Shown here: positions 39,168 to 46,422 of the stretch, piece after piece
Position numbering within the stretch: position 1 is the first letter of the stretch
Layout of the letters: the number at the start of each line of letters is the position of its first letter
Assembly (NCBI GenBank): GCA_030651905.1
Contig: JAUSBS010000048.1
Coordinates: 1 to 46,422 of the forward strand
From: Coriobacteriia bacterium
Lineage (GTDB): Bacteria; Actinomycetota; Coriobacteriia; Anaerosomatales; PALSA-660
Direction of reading: 5' to 3'
DNA length: 46,422 nt
Program-made: the position numbers and the translations under genes
The notes under the pieces: generated by a model
Told to the model about the DNA's origin: nothing
The model's input: the letters and a program-made list of their open reading frames with translations, nothing else
The model's database searches: none

Positions 39168-41336
39168 ATGGTCATGGAACGCGCGATCCGCGTCATCAAG
39201 CCCGCCGGGACACGCGGGGGCGCCGATTCCATCGACATCGCCCTACTCGTCTCCACCTCGTCGAAGCAGCAGATCGATCCGTGGGCACGCTCGAAGATCG
39301 CGGATTCCCTCGTCAGGGAGGCCGGCACATCGCCGGATCTCGCAGAGGAGATCGCCGCCGCGGTCGAGGACCGGATCGACCGAACGAACCTCATGACGGT
39401 CACCACGACGGTCATCCGCGAGATGGTCGACCTCGAACTGCTCGAGCGCGGACTCACCGCGATGCACAGGAAGCACTCCAACCTCGGCATCCCCATGTGG
39501 GACGTCGAGCAGATCATCACGAACGCCAACCACGAGAACTCGAACACGACCCACAATCCCGAGTCGGTCAATCTCACCATCGCCGAGACGATCCTCAAGG
39601 AGTTCGCGCTTCGCCGCGTCTTCTCCGAGGATGTGGCACAGGCGCACCTGACCGGCGACATGCATCTCCACGACCTCGGCTTCATCTTGAGGCCGTACTG
39701 CGGAGGCCACAGCCTCGAGTACGTGAAGAAGTACGGGCTGCGCCTGCCCAACATCACGTCCGTCTCGGAGCCGGCGAAGCACGCCGAGGTGCTCATCGGG
39801 CACATGGTGAAGATGGCCGCCGCTCTGCAGGCGCACTATGCCGGTGCTGTCGGCTGGGAGGCCGTCAACGTGTTCTTCGCCCCGTATCTCGAGGGCCGCA
39901 GCTACGAGCAGATCAAACAGATCGCCCAGATGCTCATCTTCGAGTTCAACCAGTTGGCGGGCGCCCGGGGCAGTCAGGTCGTCTTCACGGACTTCAACCT
40001 CTACTTCAACATCCCTCGCCACTTCGCCGATACGCCCGCGATCGGCCCGGGCGGCGTCTACACCGGCAAGACCTACGGCGACTACGCCCCGGAAGCTCAG
40101 GCGTTCGTGCGAGCGATGTTCGAGGTCTACTACGAGGGCGACGCCACCGGGAAGACCTTCGTGTTCCCCAAGCCGCTGCTCCACATCAACGACGACTTCT
40201 TCGCCACACCGGGGCACGAGGAGTTCCTCGAGTTGGCGTGCAGCGTGGCCTCACATCAGGGCATCACCTACTTCGTCTTCGATCGAGGCGACGAGGTGAC
40301 CGTCTCGCAGTGCTGCAGGCTCAAGTTGAAGTTGAGCCAGAGCGACCTCGACCAGACCAAGACCCCCGAGGTCATGCGCTTCTCCGCGCTTCAGAACGTG
40401 ACGGTCAACCTGCCGAGGCTCGCGTACAAGGCACAGGGTAACGACGCCGCGCTCTTCATGGAGGTCAACAAGGCCCTCGAACTCGTCGCTCAGGCGCACG
40501 TGCAGAAGCGCGCGTTCGTCCAGGAGCTCGTCGACCTCGGCAAGAACGGTCCCCTCGCTCTGCTCACGCAGGAACTCGACGGTACGCCGTACCTACGCAT
40601 GGATCAGCTCACGTACCTCGCGGGGGTCATCGGGCTCAACGAACTCGTGCAGATCCACATCGGCGAGCAGCTCCACGAGTCCGACCGAGCCCTCAAGTTC
40701 GGGTTGAAGGTCATTGCCGCCATGAACCTCAAGTGCAGGGAACTGTCCGAGCGGCACGACCTGAAGCTCGTACTGGAGGAGAGCCCGGCGGAGTCGGCCG
40801 GTTACCGGCTGGCCAAACTCGACATGAAGTACTGGCCCACGCAGGCCGGCGCCGTGGTCAAGGGCGACGCCACGAGCGGCAACTACTACTACACCAACTC
40901 GGTCCACATCGCAGTTGACGCGCCGGTCGACTACATAACCCGGGTGGAGAAGCAGTCCCGCTTCCATCCGCTCATCGACGCCGGCGCCATCGTGCACATC
41001 TGGCTGGGGGAGAGCGAGCCGGATCCCAAGTCGATCGAGTCGTTCGTGGTCAAGACGTTCCGCAACACCCAATGCTCGCAGATCGCCTTCAGCCCGGAGT
41101 TCACCGTGTGCGAGACGTGCGACCGTACGAGCCGCGGCCTCCTGACGCAGTGCCCGCTGTGCGGCTCCATGGATGTCTACGGCGTCACGCGCATCGTCGG
41201 CTACTTCAGCAAGGTGCAGACCTGGAACCGCAGCAAGATCGGTGAGCTCTACGACCGGGTCAGGACGGACCTGGGCGGTCCGGCGCCCGTGGCCGACGCC
41301 AAAGATGCCGGCACCCCACAGATCCGGGCGAGTTAG
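39168..41336 (+). CDS. nrdD: Anaerobic (class III) ribonucleoside-triphosphate reductase
   Basis: HLTGDMHLHDLGF; four-Cys CETCDRTSRGLLTQCPLCG; glycyl-radical region RIVGYFSKVQTWNRSK. Confidence 0.95.
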   Translation: MVMERAIRVIKPAGTRGGADSIDIALLVSTSSKQQIDPWARSKIADSLVREAGTSPDLAEEIAAAVEDRIDRTNLMTVTTTVIREMVDLELLERGLTAMHRKHSNLGIPMWDVEQIITNANHENSNTTHNPESVNLTIAETILKEFALRRVFSEDVAQAHLTGDMHLHDLGFILRPYCGGHSLEYVKKYGLRLPNITSVSEPAKHAEVLIGHMVKMAAALQAHYAGAVGWEAVNVFFAPYLEGRSYEQIKQIAQMLIFEFNQLAGARGSQVVFTDFNLYFNIPRHFADTPAIGPGGVYTGKTYGDYAPEAQAFVRAMFEVYYEGDATGKTFVFPKPLLHINDDFFATPGHEEFLELACSVASHQGITYFVFDRGDEVTVSQCCRLKLKLSQSDLDQTKTPEVMRFSALQNVTVNLPRLAYKAQGNDAALFMEVNKALELVAQAHVQKRAFVQELVDLGKNGPLALLTQELDGTPYLRMDQLTYLAGVIGLNELVQIHIGEQLHESDRALKFGLKVIAAMNLKCRELSERHDLKLVLEESPAESAGYRLAKLDMKYWPTQAGAVVKGDATSGNYYYTNSVHIAVDAPVDYITRVEKQSRFHPLIDAGAIVHIWLGESEPDPKSIESFVVKTFRNTQCSQIAFSPEFTVCETCDRTSRGLLTQCPLCGSMDVYGVTRIVGYFSKVQTWNRSKIGELYDRVRTDLGGPAPVADAKDAGTPQIRAS

Positions 41337-41347
41337 GGGAGACACGC

Positions 41348-41599
41348 ATGCCCATCAAACTCTTCGTCAAGGACGACTGTCCGAGGTGCCCCGCCGCCAA
41401 GAACGCGTGCGAAGGAATAGGCGGCGTCGAGGTCTTCAACGTCGACGAGATCGACGGGCTGGCTGAGGCCCACTTCTACGGCGTGCTGTCCACGCCGTCG
41501 GTACTCGTCATCGACGACAACGGCAAAGAGGTCACCGGTTGGCGCGGTGTGGCACCAGAGCGGGCCCGGCTCCGGATGTATGAGGAGTTGAAGAGTTGA
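41348..41599 (+). CDS. Thioredoxin/glutaredoxin-like redoxin
   Basis: MPIKLFVKDDCPRCPAAK (CPRC active site), STPSVLVIDDNGKEVTGWRG. Confidence 0.88.
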   Translation: MPIKLFVKDDCPRCPAAKNACEGIGGVEVFNVDEIDGLAEAHFYGVLSTPSVLVIDDNGKEVTGWRGVAPERARLRMYEELKS

Positions 41600-42339
41600 G
41601 TGAGATGCATGCAGCGCCGGCGCACCACGCGCCCACCAGGCGCCTCGTCGCGTGGATGCCTGCAGGGATGCTGGATTGGCCCGGCAAGGTCTCGGCGACC
41701 CTCTTCCTCTCGGGCTGCTCGCTGCGATGCCCCTACTGCCACAACGCCTCCTTGCGTACGCCGACGGAGGCGCCCATGGAGTGGGACGACATCGTGGCGC
41801 ACATCGACGCGAAGCGCTCCTGGCTCGACGGAGTGGTCGTCACCGGCGGAGAGCCTACTGAGGATCCCGACCTGCCGTCCCTGCTCGCTGCACTCGCCGA
41901 GGTGGGCGTACCCGTCAAGCTCGACACGAACGGTACGCACCCTGAGGTCCTGCGCCATCTGATAGCGGAGGAGCTCGTGTCGTTCGTGGCGCTCGATGTG
42001 AAAGCGACTCCCGCCGGCTACGGCGCGTTCGCACGTGCAGGCTCGGCCTCGCTCGTGGCCCGCTCCATCGAGACGATCATCCGCTCGCGGATCGAGCACG
42101 AGTTCCGCACGACCGCGTACCCCGGCGCCGTGCGTCTCGACGACTTCCCCCGCATCGCCCGCGCGCTGCGCGGCGGTAGGCTCTACGCGCTCCAGCAGTT
42201 CCGCCCGGGGCACACTCTCGACCCGCACGCCTCGACCGTGCGCCCGTACCAGGAGGGCGATCTTCGTGTGGCGGCGACCGCGTGCTCCGCGTTCCTGCCC
42301 ACGATAGTCCGGGGCCTGCGGGCCGGAGAGGCGGCCTAG
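41596..42339 (+). CDS. nrdG: Anaerobic RNR activating protein (radical SAM)
   Basis: [18 protein letters not shown] (CxxxCxxC), [13 protein letters not shown]. Start TTG 41596 or ATG 41605. Confidence 0.9.
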   Translation: MSEMHAAPAHHAPTRRLVAWMPAGMLDWPGKVSATLFLSGCSLRCPYCHNASLRTPTEAPMEWDDIVAHIDAKRSWLDGVVVTGGEPTEDPDLPSLLAALAEVGVPVKLDTNGTHPEVLRHLIAEELVSFVALDVKATPAGYGAFARAGSASLVARSIETIIRSRIEHEFRTTAYPGAVRLDDFPRIARALRGGRLYALQQFRPGHTLDPHASTVRPYQEGDLRVAATACSAFLPTIVRGLRAGEAA

Positions 42340-42343
42340 GGCC

Positions 42344-42781
42344 GTGCCGATGCGACTCGCGATCCGCCGCCTCGACCCCGAACTGCCGCTTCCGGCCTAT
42401 GCACACGCGGGGGACGCGGGAATGGACCTCTACGCCGCCGAGGACGTCACCCTTCAGCCACATCAGCGCGCACTCGTGCCCACCGGCATCGCGGTCGCCA
42501 TCCCGGAGGGCTACGCCGGCTTCGTCCAGCCCCGCAGCGGACTCGCCATCAAGCAGGGGCTCAGTATCGTCAACACGCCGGGACTCATCGACAGCCACTA
42601 TCGCGGCGAGATCAAGGTCATCGCGGTCAACCTGGATCCGGCGACACCCATCTCGATACTGCGTGGCGACAAGATCGCGCAGTTCGTCATCCAGTCCGTG
42701 GTGCGCGCGGTCCTCGTCGAGGTCGCCGAACTGGACGAGACCGTCCGAGGGGAGAGCGGCTTTGGCAGCACGGGCGTCTAG
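42344..42781 (+). CDS. dut: dUTP diphosphatase
   Basis: [56 protein letters not shown]. Confidence 0.97.
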   Translation: MPMRLAIRRLDPELPLPAYAHAGDAGMDLYAAEDVTLQPHQRALVPTGIAVAIPEGYAGFVQPRSGLAIKQGLSIVNTPGLIDSHYRGEIKVIAVNLDPATPISILRGDKIAQFVIQSVVRAVLVEVAELDETVRGESGFGSTGV

Positions 42782-43238
42782 GATCATCCGGCTGCGCGTC
42801 GCGGCCTTGGTCGTCCTCGACAGTCGTGTCGTGCTCGTCAGACACCGTCATGGCGAGCGCACGTATCACCTGCTTCCCGGGGGCGGCGTCGAGGTGGGGG
42901 AGCCCTTGGGCGATGCGCTCGTCCGCGAGGTACTGGAAGAGACGGGCCTGGAGGTCCGCGTCGTGCGTCCGCTGTTCATCAACGACTCCATCGACCCTGG
43001 CGGCTCTCGCCATATGGTCAACCTCACGTTCCTGGCACAGATCGTCGGCGGAGCGGTCACCGAGCGGCCGATGGATCGCCGTGTCGAGGCGGTCGAACTC
43101 GTCGAGCCTGCCGCACTCGGGCAGCTCGATCTGCGTCCTCCGATCGCGGCTCGCCTGATCGAGGCGCTTGCCACCATGGACGCGTACGAGGCCCGCTATC
43201 TGGGCTCAGTGTGGGTGGACGAACCGGAGTCCCGGTGA
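42762..43238 (+). CDS. NUDIX hydrolase
   Basis: [29 protein letters not shown] (Nudix box); probable TTG start overlapping dut. Confidence 0.88.
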   Translation: MAARASRIIRLRVAALVVLDSRVVLVRHRHGERTYHLLPGGGVEVGEPLGDALVREVLEETGLEVRVVRPLFINDSIDPGGSRHMVNLTFLAQIVGGAVTERPMDRRVEAVELVEPAALGQLDLRPPIAARLIEALATMDAYEARYLGSVWVDEPESR

Positions 43239-43391
43239 ATGTGACATAAGACAGGGATGGGCGCGCTGCATGGGGCAGCGGAAGGGAGGGACCTTCGAGC
43301 GAGGGCTCGACGGCGAGCAGGAGGCGTGACGGGCGGGGCCCGGCGCGCGATGGGTACGACACAGCGATCGGCTACGTGGAAGGCTGGTGAA

Positions 43392-44765
43392 ATGGACAGG
43401 TTCTTCAAGTTCTCCGAGCGCGGCACGAACCTCCGCACCGAGGTCCTCGCGGGCGTGGTCACGTTCATGACCATGGCCTACATCATCTTCGTGAACCCGG
43501 GTCTGCTGTCGGCCGCGTTCGGGGTAGACCCGGCGGCGCAGGCAGCATGGATCCCCGCTCTGGCGACCGCCACGACCATCGGCGCTGCCATCATGTGCAT
43601 CGCCATGGGAGTGTTCGCGAACCGCCCGTTCGCGCTGGCTTCAGGCATGGGCCTGAACGCCGTCGTCGCCTTCAGCATCATCATCGGACTGAAGGTGCCG
43701 TGGCAGGTCGGCATGTCGGTCATCTTCGTCGAGGGCATCGTCATCCTGATCCTCGTCCTGACCGGGTTGCGCGAGGCGGTCATGAACGCCATCCCGCTCA
43801 ACCTCAAGCGGGCCATCGGCGTCGGCATCGGACTCTTCATCACGTTCATCGGCCTCGTCGACGGCAAGATCGTCGTGGCGAACCCCGCAACGCTCGTCGC
43901 GCTCGGCGACTTCACGACGCCCGCTGTGTGGGTCAGCCTCATCGGCCTGGTGTCGATCATGGCGTTCATGGCGTTCAAGGTTAAGGGCGACATCCTGTGG
44001 GGCATCCTGGTCGCGACCGTCGCCGCGCTGCTTCTCGGCGTGACGAAGCTGCCGACCTCTATCGTGGCTCCGCTCGACTTCCGCACCTTCGGCGCGCCGT
44101 TCCAGACCATCGACGGCGGCGGCATGGCGATCATGCAGGTGTTCACCGGCTCGCTCGCGCCGACACTGCTGCTCTTCGTCTTCGCCACGATGCTGTCCGA
44201 CTTCTTCGACACCATGGGGACCGTCATCTCCGTGGGCGAACAGGCCGGATTCGTCGAGAAGGACGGTAAGATCCCGGGCATCCGCAGCATCCTGACCGTC
44301 GACTCGGTCGCGGCAGCCGTGGGTGGCTTCTTCGGCGCCAGCTCGATCACCACCTACATCGAGTCCGCTTCCGGCGTGGCCGAGGGTGGCCGCACCGGAT
44401 TGACCTCGATCGTCGTCGGACTGCTCTTCCTGGCGTCCGCGTTCTTCACGCCGATCATCGCCATGGTGGGCGGTGCGCTGCCGATCACGGCCGGCGCACT
44501 CATCATCGTGGGCTTCCTGATGATGGGCATCGTGCGCGAGATCCCGTGGACCGACTTCGAGAACGCATTCCCGGCGTTCCTGACGATCGTGGCCATCCCG
44601 CTGACCTACAACATCAGCTACGGCATCGGCCTCGGCTTCATCAGCTTCGTGCTCATCAAGCTCTTCCACGGCAAGTCGAAGGAGATCCACTGGCTCATGT
44701 GGGTCGTGAGCGGCCTGTTCATCCTCACCTTCATCATGCCGCTGATCCAGAAGCTCGTCGGCTAG
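43392..44765 (+). CDS. NCS2 family purine permease (AzgA-like)
   Basis: MDRFFKFSERGTNLRTEVLAGVVTFMTMAYIIFVNPGLL; GMGLNAVVAF; multispanning. Confidence 0.92.
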   Translation: MDRFFKFSERGTNLRTEVLAGVVTFMTMAYIIFVNPGLLSAAFGVDPAAQAAWIPALATATTIGAAIMCIAMGVFANRPFALASGMGLNAVVAFSIIIGLKVPWQVGMSVIFVEGIVILILVLTGLREAVMNAIPLNLKRAIGVGIGLFITFIGLVDGKIVVANPATLVALGDFTTPAVWVSLIGLVSIMAFMAFKVKGDILWGILVATVAALLLGVTKLPTSIVAPLDFRTFGAPFQTIDGGGMAIMQVFTGSLAPTLLLFVFATMLSDFFDTMGTVISVGEQAGFVEKDGKIPGIRSILTVDSVAAAVGGFFGASSITTYIESASGVAEGGRTGLTSIVVGLLFLASAFFTPIIAMVGGALPITAGALIIVGFLMMGIVREIPWTDFENAFPAFLTIVAIPLTYNISYGIGLGFISFVLIKLFHGKSKEIHWLMWVVSGLFILTFIMPLIQKLVG

Positions 44766-44780
44766 ACCGCACGTACATCC

Positions 44781-44808
44781 GAAGGGCCCCGGGGAACCGG
44801 GGCCCTTC
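44781..44808 (+). terminator. Hairpin between the two permeases, terminator-like
   Basis: GAAGGGCCCCGG-GGAA-CCGGGGCCCTTC: perfect 12-bp stem, tetraloop; no U-tract. Confidence 0.65.
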
Positions 44809-44841
44809 GAACAAGACCCGCTAGGGAGGTAGGAGAGCAAG

Positions 44842-46185
44842 GTGGCATCATTCGACCGCGTGATCCAGACCGACGAGAAGCTCCCGCTTCTGCAGGCACT
44901 TCCGTTGTCACTCCAGCACCTCATGGCCATGTTCGGTGCGACGGTGCTCGTTCCGATCCTGACCGGCCTCGACCCCGGCGTCGGCCTCATGACGTCCGGG
45001 ATCGGCACGATCCTGTATCTGATCTGTGTGCGCAACAAGATCCCGAGCTACCTCGGGTCCAGCTTCGCCTTCATCGGGCCGCTCATCGCAGTAGGCGGCG
45101 GCGCAGCCGCCATCGCCGGTGGTACGGGACACCTGCCTGAGGCGCTCGGCGGCCTCGTCGCGGCCGGCTTCGTCTACATGATCGTCGCAGGGTTCGTGAA
45201 GGTCTTCGGCACGGGCTGGATCAACAAGCTGCTGCCGCCCGCGCTCGTCGGCGCGGTCGTGATCGTCATCGGGCTCGGCCTGTCCGCTGTCGCGGTCAAG
45301 ATGTCGATGTTCCCGTTCGCCGACCCGACCAAGGGCATCGACCTGAAGCTCGTGCTGGTCGCTTTCATCACGCTCGTGGCCGCGGTCGCCTTCTCGTCGT
45401 ACTTCAAGGGCTTCCTCAAGACGATCCCGGTCCTGCTCGGGATCATCGTCGGGTACATCGTCTCGATCCCGCTCGGCTTGGTGAGCTTCGACGGCATCGC
45501 GAAGGCCGCCTGGTTCGGTCTGCCGAACGTGACCTTCCCGGTGTTCGACATCACCGCGATCGCGATCATCGCGCCGGTGGCCATCGTCGTCATCGTCGAG
45601 CACATCGGACACCTGCTCGTCATCAACGAGATCACGGGCAAGGACTTCACGCCGATGCTGCCTGAGTCGCTGTTCGGCGACGGTCTCGCGACGGCCATCT
45701 CCGGCGCTCTCGGCGGCACGCCTTCCACCACCTACGCCGAGAACATCGGTGTCATGGCGGTCACGAAGGTCTACGCGACGCAGCTGTTCTGGTATGCGGG
45801 CGCGTTCGCGTTCATCATCGGCGGCTTCGTCCCGAAGTTCGGCGCGGCGATCAACTCGATCCCGACGCCGGTGATGGGCGGCATCTCGCTGCTGCTGTTC
45901 GGCCTGATCGCCTCCAGCGGTCTTCGCCTGCTCGTGAAGAGCGGCATCGACTTCAGCCATAGCCGCAACCTGATCATGACGAGCGTCGTGCTCGTCATCG
46001 GAATCGGCATGGAGACCGGCGGCTTCGCGATCCCGCTCGGCAAGTACTCCGTCCCGGGCATGGCGCTGGCCACCTTCATCGGCATCATCCTCAACCTCAT
46101 CCTGCCGAAGGAGTCGGAAGGGCTGGCACTCGAGTCTCCCGGCTTCGTGGGCGACCTGCAGGCCGAGGCCAAAGACAAGGCGTGA
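44842..46185 (+). CDS. uraA: Uracil/xanthine permease (NCS2 family, UraA-like)
   Basis: LPLLQALPLSLQHLMAMFGATVLVPILTGLDPGVGLMTSGIGTILYLI; PSTTYAENIGVMAVTKV. Confidence 0.92.
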   Translation: MASFDRVIQTDEKLPLLQALPLSLQHLMAMFGATVLVPILTGLDPGVGLMTSGIGTILYLICVRNKIPSYLGSSFAFIGPLIAVGGGAAAIAGGTGHLPEALGGLVAAGFVYMIVAGFVKVFGTGWINKLLPPALVGAVVIVIGLGLSAVAVKMSMFPFADPTKGIDLKLVLVAFITLVAAVAFSSYFKGFLKTIPVLLGIIVGYIVSIPLGLVSFDGIAKAAWFGLPNVTFPVFDITAIAIIAPVAIVVIVEHIGHLLVINEITGKDFTPMLPESLFGDGLATAISGALGGTPSTTYAENIGVMAVTKVYATQLFWYAGAFAFIIGGFVPKFGAAINSIPTPVMGGISLLLFGLIASSGLRLLVKSGIDFSHSRNLIMTSVVLVIGIGMETGGFAIPLGKYSVPGMALATFIGIILNLILPKESEGLALESPGFVGDLQAEAKDKA

Positions 46186-46188
46186 CAC

Positions 46189-46208
46189 GAGCCGCCCTAG
46201 GGCGGCTC
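46189..46208. terminator. Perfect 20-bp palindrome after uraA
   Basis: GAGCCGCCCTAGGGCGGCTC immediately downstream of the uraA stop. Confidence 0.65.
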
Positions 46209-46272
46209 TGACGTTGCGGAGGCACAGAAACGGCGCATCCATGACGCGGGCGACGTTTCGAGCCGAAGAGCC

Positions 46273-46307
46273 GGCCCCGGACTGCGGTACAACCGCGGTC
46301 CGGGGCC
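46273..46307. terminator. Second strong hairpin downstream of uraA
   Basis: GGCCCCGGACTGCGGT-ACA-ACCGCGGTCCGGGGCC: 16-bp stem with one G-U, 3-nt loop. Confidence 0.6.
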
Positions 46308-46422
46308 GCTGCACTTCATCAAGACCGCGTGCGACGCACCGGGCGACTGAGAAGCGCACACGGCGGGAAGGAAAGCGGCGTGTCCCACGGACGATCGAGG
46401 GAGATCGTGATGCGAATACCGA

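Noticed and set aside
43239-43391. Possible purine riboswitch before the AzgA-like permease
   Set aside because: Only weak hairpins (e.g. CGCTGC-ATGGG-GCAGCG, TCGAGC-GAGG-GCTCGA); no recognisable purine, xanthine or PRPP aptamer core. An Rfam scan would be needed.

Overview
This is a high-GC bacterial chromosomal window. Gene content and order suggest Actinomycetota, possibly an anaerobic Coriobacteriia-like lineage (inference). It is almost entirely core genome: about 38 CDS, nearly all on the + strand, with lexA the only clear - strand gene. There is no supported mobile element, CRISPR array, tRNA or rRNA. Main blocks: (i) infB(partial)-rbfA-nrnA-truB-ribF, then two tiny membrane ORFs and an unknown gene; (ii) rpsO-pnp-M16 peptidase-dapB-lysC-dapA-rnj-uppP-ftsK-rodZ-like-yajQ-rimO-pgsA-cinA-thpR-recA-recX-rny; (iii) a stand-alone GHKL ATPase, spoVS, a PHP phosphoesterase, miaB, a fused MEMO/AMMECR1 protein, miaA, dapF, dapL, hflX; (iv) lexA (-) divergent from a LysM membrane protein, then nrdR-nrdD-redoxin-nrdG-dut-NUDIX and two nucleobase permeases. 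The most interesting signals are a ~320-nt hairpin-rich leader upstream of rny; the MEMO-AMMECR1 fusion with no radical-SAM partner in the window; the GHKL ATPase with a probable leaderless promoter and a tandem repeat upstream; a paired NrdR-box-like site with 31-bp spacing; three LexA-box-like sites between lexA and the LysM gene; a class III RNR operon with an embedded CPRC redoxin; and a tiny membrane-protein gene pair joined by a TAGTG overlap. All family calls come from reading motifs in the translations; no database search was run.
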